From Elusimicrobia bacterium GWA2_56_46 (GTDB taxonomy: Bacteria > Elusimicrobiota > Elusimicrobia > Elusimicrobiales > UBA9959), in NCBI GenBank assembly GCA_001799575.1, contig MGTT01000011.1, positions 186,001 to 250,000 on the forward strand: a stretch of DNA of 64,000 nucleotides, written 5' to 3'. Of the stretch, positions 59,556 to 64,000 are shown piece after piece. Position 1 is the first letter of the stretch, and the number at the start of each line of letters is the position of its first letter. The position numbers were made by a program, and so were the translations under genes. The notes beneath the pieces are model-generated. The model saw only the letters and a program-made list of their open reading frames with translations. It was not told where the DNA came from and did no database searches.

Positions 59556-60317
59556 CTATGGGTACGTCCCCGCGGCTTCGTCCGTTTCCGGGGCCGGGGA
59601 TTCCTTGCCGGCGGAAGCGGCTTTTTTCCTCAAGCCCCTTCTTTTTTTGGGAGCGGAGGGCGCGACGGCCGGCTGCTCGTTATCCACCATCATCAGACCC
59701 GGTTCCTCCTCCGGCGGCGCGGCGGCGGCGGGGAGGGCCGGCGCGGCCGGGGCGGCCGCTTCGGATCCGGGAACCGCGTTGGAGGAGCGGGGCAGCTTCC
59801 TCCGCCTTACCGGCCGTTTCTTCCTGGCGGGTTTGGGCTCTTCGGCGAACCCTGGCGCCGCCTGCGGCTCGTCTTTTTTTATTTCCGGCTGGGCCGGCTT
59901 ATTCCCGGCCGCGAGCATGGCATCATAGGTCTGGCGCTGGTCGTCATCGAGAAAATCCCTGATAAGATCCGGCATCTCCTTGCTTATCCTGGCCATTTCG
60001 TATTTCAGTTCATTGCCTTTGTACCGCCATTTTTTCTCTTCGGCGGAAACCTGGTCGTATTCCTTGAGCAGTTTGTCGAAATCCCTGCTTTTCTTGTCCA
60101 TGGCGGCGGTAATGCGCTCCTCCTGCTTGGCGCTCAGGCGCAGCTCCGCGCTCAGTTCAGCCAGCGCCCTCTGCGCGTCGGGCCGCTGGGTCCGAACTTC
60201 CCCGGCCTCCGCGGCCGGGTTCTCCTGCATACCGGGCAGACCGGGCAGCAGCAGATCGTCGGCTTTTACCGGGGACGCCGGCAAAAGCAGCGCCGCTAAA
60301 ATAAGCATTGTTTTCAT
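59556..60317 (-). CDS. Spy/CpxP-like periplasmic protein with low-complexity tail
   Basis: 253 aa from ATG 60317 (GGAGG six bases before). A signal peptide (MKTMLILAALLLPASPVKA) is followed by an all-helical segment (about 40-140) with the LTxxQ-like pattern: LRLSAKQEERITAAMDKK and LIRDFLDDDQRQTYDAML. The rest is Pro/Ala/Lys-rich with basic clusters (ARKKRPVRRRK, KKRRGLRKK), which may bind envelope polymers. The stop codon is in a degenerate last heptamer. It could chaperone the envelope proteins encoded downstream. Confidence 0.72.
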   Translation of the reverse strand: MKTMLILAALLLPASPVKADDLLLPGLPGMQENPAAEAGEVRTQRPDAQRALAELSAELRLSAKQEERITAAMDKKSRDFDKLLKEYDQVSAEEKKWRYKGNELKYEMARISKEMPDLIRDFLDDDQRQTYDAMLAAGNKPAQPEIKKDEPQAAPGFAEEPKPARKKRPVRRRKLPRSSNAVPGSEAAAPAAPALPAAAAPPEEEPGLMMVDNEQPAVAPSAPKKRRGLRKKAASAGKESPAPETDEAAGTYP

Positions 60318-60400
60318 GGTTCCTCCGTATATTTTGCAAGTAGGAATCACAATCCTTGCTTCCTTGCGTCATTGCCTCTTTACTTCTTCGTCACTGAGAC

Positions 60401-61687
60401 CTACTCCGCCAGATCCGAGATCGCCACCTGGCTTATATGATCGGTGCGGCCCCAATCCGGCCGGCTCCGGAAAACACCGGCCAAAAAAACCGGGACGCGC
60501 AGAAAACCAAGCGCCGGCTGCAGGAAATAGGCGGCGAACAACTCGGGGCCGGCTTTTTCAACCAGCAGGGCGGCGGCCGGATAGAGCGCCAGCGGCAGGA
60601 GCGTCGTCATTTTTACCGCAAGTTCCGCGCCGGGAAGCTGATGGTACGCCCAGATGAAAATATTGAACGAATCTCTTGTCAACCAGATCAGCGCGCCGGT
60701 AAGAACCGCCGCGCCAAGCCTGTAGACCTGCGCGCAGTAAACGGCACCCTCGAACGCCCTGGGATCCGGGCCGGCGAACGCGCGGCGCAGCAACCCGCCC
60801 AGGTGCCGCCGGGCGGTATCCAGCGAACCGCGGGTCCAACGTACGTTCCTGATCACGTAAGCCCTGAGATTTTCCGGCTCCTCATCGTAAACTATGGCAT
60901 CCTCGGCCCAGGTTATGCGCACCCCGCCGCGGATAAGACGCATCTGCATCTCAAGATCCTCGGTAAGACAGGTCTCGTCCCATTGATAGCGCCGCGCGAT
61001 CCCGCGCGAAAAGCACATCCCCTTCCCGTGCAGCGTGGCGGAAAGGCCGAGCGCGTACTTCGAGCGCTGGAAAAACCTGTTGGAAATGATATGGCCCGCG
61101 GCCAGGATCCGGGCCAGCCAGCAGCCTGTGTTCTTCGCGAGCTGCCGCCCCTGCACCGCTTCCTCCCCGGCCGCCAGGCGGTCGTTCATGACCCTGAGAA
61201 AACGCGGGTGGGCCAGGGAATCGGCGTCGAAATAACAGAATGCGTCATAGCCGCCCTCATCCGTCCCGGCGCTTCCGGCCGGAGCCCCGGAGGGGCGCGC
61301 CAGGATCCGCTCCGTGGCCCATTTAAGCGCGCGGCCCTTGCCCGGCTTGAGGCCGGGGCCGGAATAATCCAGCACTTTGGCCCCCAGACCGGCGGCTATG
61401 GCGGCCGTTGCGTCGGTGCAGTGATCCGCCGCCAGGAAAACATCGAATTTATCGGCCGGATAATCCAGTTTATTCAAGCTTTCCACAGCGAACCGTATAA
61501 CTTCCGCTTCGTTATACGCGGGCAAAAGGATAGCGAACCTGCGCAGCCGGGCGTCCCGCGCGGGGCGCCGGCTCTTAAAAAACCCCCGCGCGCTCAGCAG
61601 CAGATAAAAAATACCCGTCAAAAAGAGAAGCGCCTGCGCCAGATTTGTGAAAATCACCACGGATACTTTTAAAATTTGGTAGACCAT
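60401..61687 (-). CDS. Membrane GT2-family glycosyltransferase
   Basis: 428 aa from ATG 61687 (GGCGG seven bases before). An N-terminal membrane helix, then a GT-A domain: AILLPAYNEAEVI, AADHCTD, DxD in CYFDADSLAHPRFL, acceptor motif TEDLEMQMRL and a QxxRW-like VRWTRGS. Three or four C-terminal membrane helices follow. This layout is shared with processive synthases of beta-linked polysaccharides and with simple transferases; product unknown. It is divergent from the gene at 61854. Confidence 0.88.
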   Translation of the reverse strand: MVYQILKVSVVIFTNLAQALLFLTGIFYLLLSARGFFKSRRPARDARLRRFAILLPAYNEAEVIRFAVESLNKLDYPADKFDVFLAADHCTDATAAIAAGLGAKVLDYSGPGLKPGKGRALKWATERILARPSGAPAGSAGTDEGGYDAFCYFDADSLAHPRFLRVMNDRLAAGEEAVQGRQLAKNTGCWLARILAAGHIISNRFFQRSKYALGLSATLHGKGMCFSRGIARRYQWDETCLTEDLEMQMRLIRGGVRITWAEDAIVYDEEPENLRAYVIRNVRWTRGSLDTARRHLGGLLRRAFAGPDPRAFEGAVYCAQVYRLGAAVLTGALIWLTRDSFNIFIWAYHQLPGAELAVKMTTLLPLALYPAAALLVEKAGPELFAAYFLQPALGFLRVPVFLAGVFRSRPDWGRTDHISQVAISDLAE

Positions 61688-61705
61688 GTAAAAACCGCCA
61701 TAAGC

Positions 61706-61716
61706 CATACACTTTA
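61706..61716. promoter_or_regulatory. Left copy of an 11-bp inverted repeat (CATACACTTTA)
   Basis: Exact reverse complement of 61804-61814. One copy sits near each divergent gene start, 87 bp apart. Confidence 0.45.
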
Positions 61717-61803
61717 GGCCAGACGCAAAACGACCACCAAAGAATCTCCCTGAAAAATTTATGGCAGCCGTGTCAATGACGCCCCGTGAACGGTATTGTA
61801 GCA

Positions 61804-61814
61804 TAAAGTGTATG
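61804..61814. promoter_or_regulatory. Right copy of an 11-bp inverted repeat (TAAAGTGTATG)
   Basis: Four bases upstream of the -35 of the following promoter; a possible shared regulator site. Confidence 0.45.
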
Positions 61815-61817
61815 ACA

Positions 61818-61846
61818 TTGACATTGGGGAGAGACCTTGTTATATT
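61818..61846 (+). promoter_or_regulatory. Consensus promoter TTGACA-N17-TATATT giving a leaderless mRNA
   Basis: -35 at 61818-61823, -10 at 61841-61846. The predicted start of transcription (about 61852-61854) coincides with the ATG at 61854. Confidence 0.75.
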
Positions 61847-61853
61847 ATTACTT

Positions 61854-62741
61854 ATGGAAGAAGGAACCCCAGGGAAAAAACCCGTATTTTGGCTCTATCT
61901 GATTCCCCTGTTCGTCCTGGCCGCGTGGCCCGCGGTCAAATGGATGAAAAAAGCCAATTCCGGCGACCTCAACCTTTCCAGGGACGAATACGCGGCTTTC
62001 AACTCCGAAGAAGGAGAGTTACGCGAGACGCGGCCCTCCGGACTCGGACGCCCCGAATTCGATGACGGCATCATGGGTGTGCGCTACAAGTCAAAGGCCA
62101 GGGAAGCCGCCGATGAAAAGACCGCGGCCGAAGAACTGGCCGCAAGCCGGAAAGAAGCGGCGGAGAAGCGGGCCGCGGCGGCCGGGGCCGGGACAAGTGA
62201 CGCGGCCCGATCCCCGCAAACCGCGTCCCGCGAAAACACGGGCCAGGGCGCCGCGAATCCGTTAAGAGCGCGGGAACAACAGTCTCTGGGTTTCGTCAAA
62301 GGAATGATGAGCGGCGCGGTGGAACGGGCCATGAACAACCCGAAAGCCGTGGGCGCTATTTTCAACAATAAATTCGTGGTAAGCGGTTTCATGTCCAGGG
62401 GAACGGTCAAGGCCGCCACGTCCAGCCCGGAAGGGCTGGCCAATTATCTTAAGAGCGGCGCGGCGGTCAATTTTATCAACAGCCCGCTGGTAAGGGCCGC
62501 GCTGAACAACCCCGCGATAGTGAGCGCGGTGGCCACCAGCGGCCTTGTCAGCGCCATGCTGGAGACCCCGGCGGCGAAAGCCCTGATGAACGACCCCAAG
62601 GCCCTGGGAGATCTTATCACCTCAAATCCCCAGCTTGTGTCCATAGCCATGTCCAATCCCGCCACCATGAATATGCTTCTGACCAACCCAGACGTCTCGG
62701 GAGTAGTGAACAAATTCGACACTAGTGGAATCAGGAAATAG
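61854..62741 (+). CDS. Single-pass membrane protein with NP-repeat C-terminal domain
   Basis: 295 aa from ATG 61854, the first ATG before the membrane helix (about 12-29, FWLYLIPLFVLAAWPAV). No ribosome site is present, but the promoter places the transcript start at this ATG. Residues about 60-130 are Ala/Glu/Lys-rich and probably coiled coil. The C-terminal half has helices separated by recurring Asn-Pro turns every 10-12 residues (MNDPKALGDLITS, NPQLVSIAMS, NPATMNMLLT, NPDVSGVV), an unusual repeat that I cannot assign. It precedes the subtilisin-like gene by 68 bp. Confidence 0.75.
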   Translation: MEEGTPGKKPVFWLYLIPLFVLAAWPAVKWMKKANSGDLNLSRDEYAAFNSEEGELRETRPSGLGRPEFDDGIMGVRYKSKAREAADEKTAAEELAASRKEAAEKRAAAAGAGTSDAARSPQTASRENTGQGAANPLRAREQQSLGFVKGMMSGAVERAMNNPKAVGAIFNNKFVVSGFMSRGTVKAATSSPEGLANYLKSGAAVNFINSPLVRAALNNPAIVSAVATSGLVSAMLETPAAKALMNDPKALGDLITSNPQLVSIAMSNPATMNMLLTNPDVSGVVNKFDTSGIRK

Positions 62742-62771
62742 TTGACACTCGTCAACCAAAAGTCCTAGTAT
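62741..62771 (+). promoter_or_regulatory. Candidate promoter with palindrome for the S8 peptidase gene
   Basis: TTGACA (62742-62747), 18-bp spacer, TAGTAT (62766-62771). GTTGAC-actc-GTCAAC (62741-62756) overlaps the -35 as a possible operator. Confidence 0.5.
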
Positions 62772-62809
62772 TGACTTGTAAGTTTAACATCCGCAGGAGG
62801 TCGTTTAAA

Positions 62810-64000
62810 ATGAACCTAGCAAAAATATCAGGTTTGGCGCTGGCGTGTCTGCTCGCAGCGGCGTCTTACGCTTCGGCCGGCGCGAAGATCATCACCTTTG
62901 AGCCCTCGTCCAGGCTCGCCGACAGGATCAGCGCCGTGGAAAGTGCCGGCGGCACTGTCACCAAAGATCTGCATATCATCAACGCGGTGGCGGCCGTCTT
63001 CCCCGACAACGTAAAGGACTCCAGCATCCATTCCCGTAGAGGCGTCAGACTAGTGGAAGAGGATCTTTACCTGAAATGGATCGAAGAGGCCCCGGAAGCG
63101 CTTCCCCTATCCTACGCGGCCGACGGCATCGGCAGGCTCAGGGACACAACGGAAACGGCGGAACTTCTCCCGGTTCCGGCAAAACCGGTCGTATCGCCCG
63201 AAGAAAAAGAGATCCCCTGGGGCGTTATGAGAGTGAACGCGCCCGGCGTCTGGAACGCGACCATGGGTGAAAATGTTAAAGTGGCCGTCATAGACACCGG
63301 TGTAGATTATACCCACCCGGACCTGGCCAGGAATTACGCCGGAGGGTACAACGCCGTAAAACCGGGGACACCCCCTCTTGACGACCACGGACACGGCACC
63401 CATGTATCAGGCACGATCGGGGCGGTGCGGGACAGGCAGGGCGTGGCTGGCGTGGCTCCCAATGTCAAACTTTACGGGGTAAAAGTTCTGGATGCCAACG
63501 GCTCCGGCTCCTACTCCAACATCGTGGCCGGCATACAGTGGGCCGCCGACAACGGAATGCAGGTGATCAACATGAGCCTCGGCGGCGGCTCGGGCACGCC
63601 GGCGCTCGCCGCCGTTATGACGGCGGCCTACAAGGCCGGAGTCACCATAGTCTGCGCCGCCGGCAATGATTCAGGGCCGGTCAATTTCCCGGCCAAATAT
63701 CCGGAAGCGATAGCGGTCTCAGCCTCCGATTCCTCCAACCGGATAGCCTCGTTCTCCTCAAGGGGAGCTGAAATAGCTTTCATAGCCCCCGGGGTCGATG
63801 TCTATTCCACTTATAAAGGCGGAAGCTATAAAAAATTGTCAGGCACTTCGATGGCTTCCCCCCACGTAGCGGGACTGGCGGCCCTGGCGGCCGCTTCCGG
63901 CGCCGGCGCCCCCGCGGAAGTCAGGGCGGCCCTCAAGAAAGCCGCCTCCTCCATAGACCTTAAACCGACCGAAGAGGGCGCGGGCATGATAAACGCGGCC
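62810..64000 (+). CDS. Subtilisin-like S8 peptidase (3' end beyond window)
   Basis: The frame is open from ATG 62810 to the window end, 397 residues visible. GGAGG lies nine bases before the start. A signal peptide (about 1-22, ending SYASAG) and a pro-region (I9-type, AKIITFEPSSRLADRIS onward) precede the catalytic domain: Asp162 in VAVIDTGVDYTHPDL, His195 in DDHGHGTHVSGTIGA, the oxyanion-hole Asn in CAAGNDSGP, and Ser347 in SGTSMASPHVAGLAAL. All three catalytic residues are present, so it is an active secreted protease in principle. The C-terminal part is cut off by the window. Confidence 0.95.
   Translation, partial: MNLAKISGLALACLLAAASYASAGAKIITFEPSSRLADRISAVESAGGTVTKDLHIINAVAAVFPDNVKDSSIHSRRGVRLVEEDLYLKWIEEAPEALPLSYAADGIGRLRDTTETAELLPVPAKPVVSPEEKEIPWGVMRVNAPGVWNATMGENVKVAVIDTGVDYTHPDLARNYAGGYNAVKPGTPPLDDHGHGTHVSGTIGAVRDRQGVAGVAPNVKLYGVKVLDANGSGSYSNIVAGIQWAADNGMQVINMSLGGGSGTPALAAVMTAAYKAGVTIVCAAGNDSGPVNFPAKYPEAIAVSASDSSNRIASFSSRGAEIAFIAPGVDVYSTYKGGSYKKLSGTSMASPHVAGLAALAAASGAGAPAEVRAALKKAASSIDLKPTEEGAGMINAA

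Overview
The window looks like a chromosomal piece of a high-GC, Gram-negative-type bacterium: it has a TonB-dependent receptor, periplasmic proteins, type IV prepilins and a PorV-type outer-membrane protein. PorV/PorQ-family proteins, T9SS-like C-terminal tails, giant fibronectin-III proteins, pilin-rich operons and an HprK-dependent PTS together suggest an uncultivated lineage such as Elusimicrobiota. That placement is inference; there is no rRNA gene here to settle it. I see no prophage, integrase, transposase gene, CRISPR array or tRNA.

Layout. 1-3.2 kb: two tandem hybrid histidine kinases, the first with a degenerate ATPase domain. 3.2-6.3 kb (minus): CCA-adding-type nucleotidyltransferase, CpXC zinc protein, fold-type II PLP enzyme. 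6.4-11.3 kb (plus): TonB receptor, solitary periplasmic binding protein and membrane histidine kinase, probably one sensing/uptake unit. 11.3-13.9 kb (minus): NUDIX hydrolase, a 90-aa unknown, RNase P RNA, RNase HI and a C4 zinc-ribbon coiled-coil protein. 14-18.8 kb (minus): class II aldolase, metF, lepB, lepA. 18.9-27.7 kb (minus): a complete mannose-type PTS regulatory locus read hpf-hprK-rapZ-EIIA-EIIB-GH57 glucanotransferase-EIIC-EIID-HPr-EI. 27.9-29.5 kb (plus): an ABC-2 exporter pair. 29.6-51.7 kb (minus): PorV-like protein, a four-helix-bundle/PQQ-propeller/T9SS-tail fusion, and a 5,608-residue protein with about 36 FN3 modules, preceded by an Rrf2 regulator with its own promoter. 52.3-59.5 kb (minus): an overlapping operon of three prepilin-type genes followed by an HprK-like kinase, PqqD-like protein, a 45-aa cysteine-containing peptide missing from ordinary ORF calls, an S26 peptidase and a radical SAM/SPASM enzyme. 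This is a RiPP-like maturation system. 59.5-64 kb: Spy-like periplasmic protein, GT2 glycosyltransferase, a leaderless membrane protein and the start of a subtilisin-like protease.

The most unusual signal is genome-scale. Heptanucleotide tandem arrays (GGGATGA/TCATCCC, AGCCTTT/AAAGGCT and GTGATTA-like) sit at gene boundaries throughout. Between genes the purine-rich strand is the mRNA-sense strand, and the arrays donate stop codons, Shine-Dalgarno-like purine tracts and ATGs. Inside six genes they occur only in the TCATCCC sense, the one orientation with no stop codon in any frame, where they encode SLIPHPS-like heptapeptides. They interrupt the radical SAM enzyme, the S26 peptidase, the HprK-like kinase, a prepilin leader and two signal peptides. 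This resembles the STRR heptamers of cyanobacteria but with a strong coding-strand rule.
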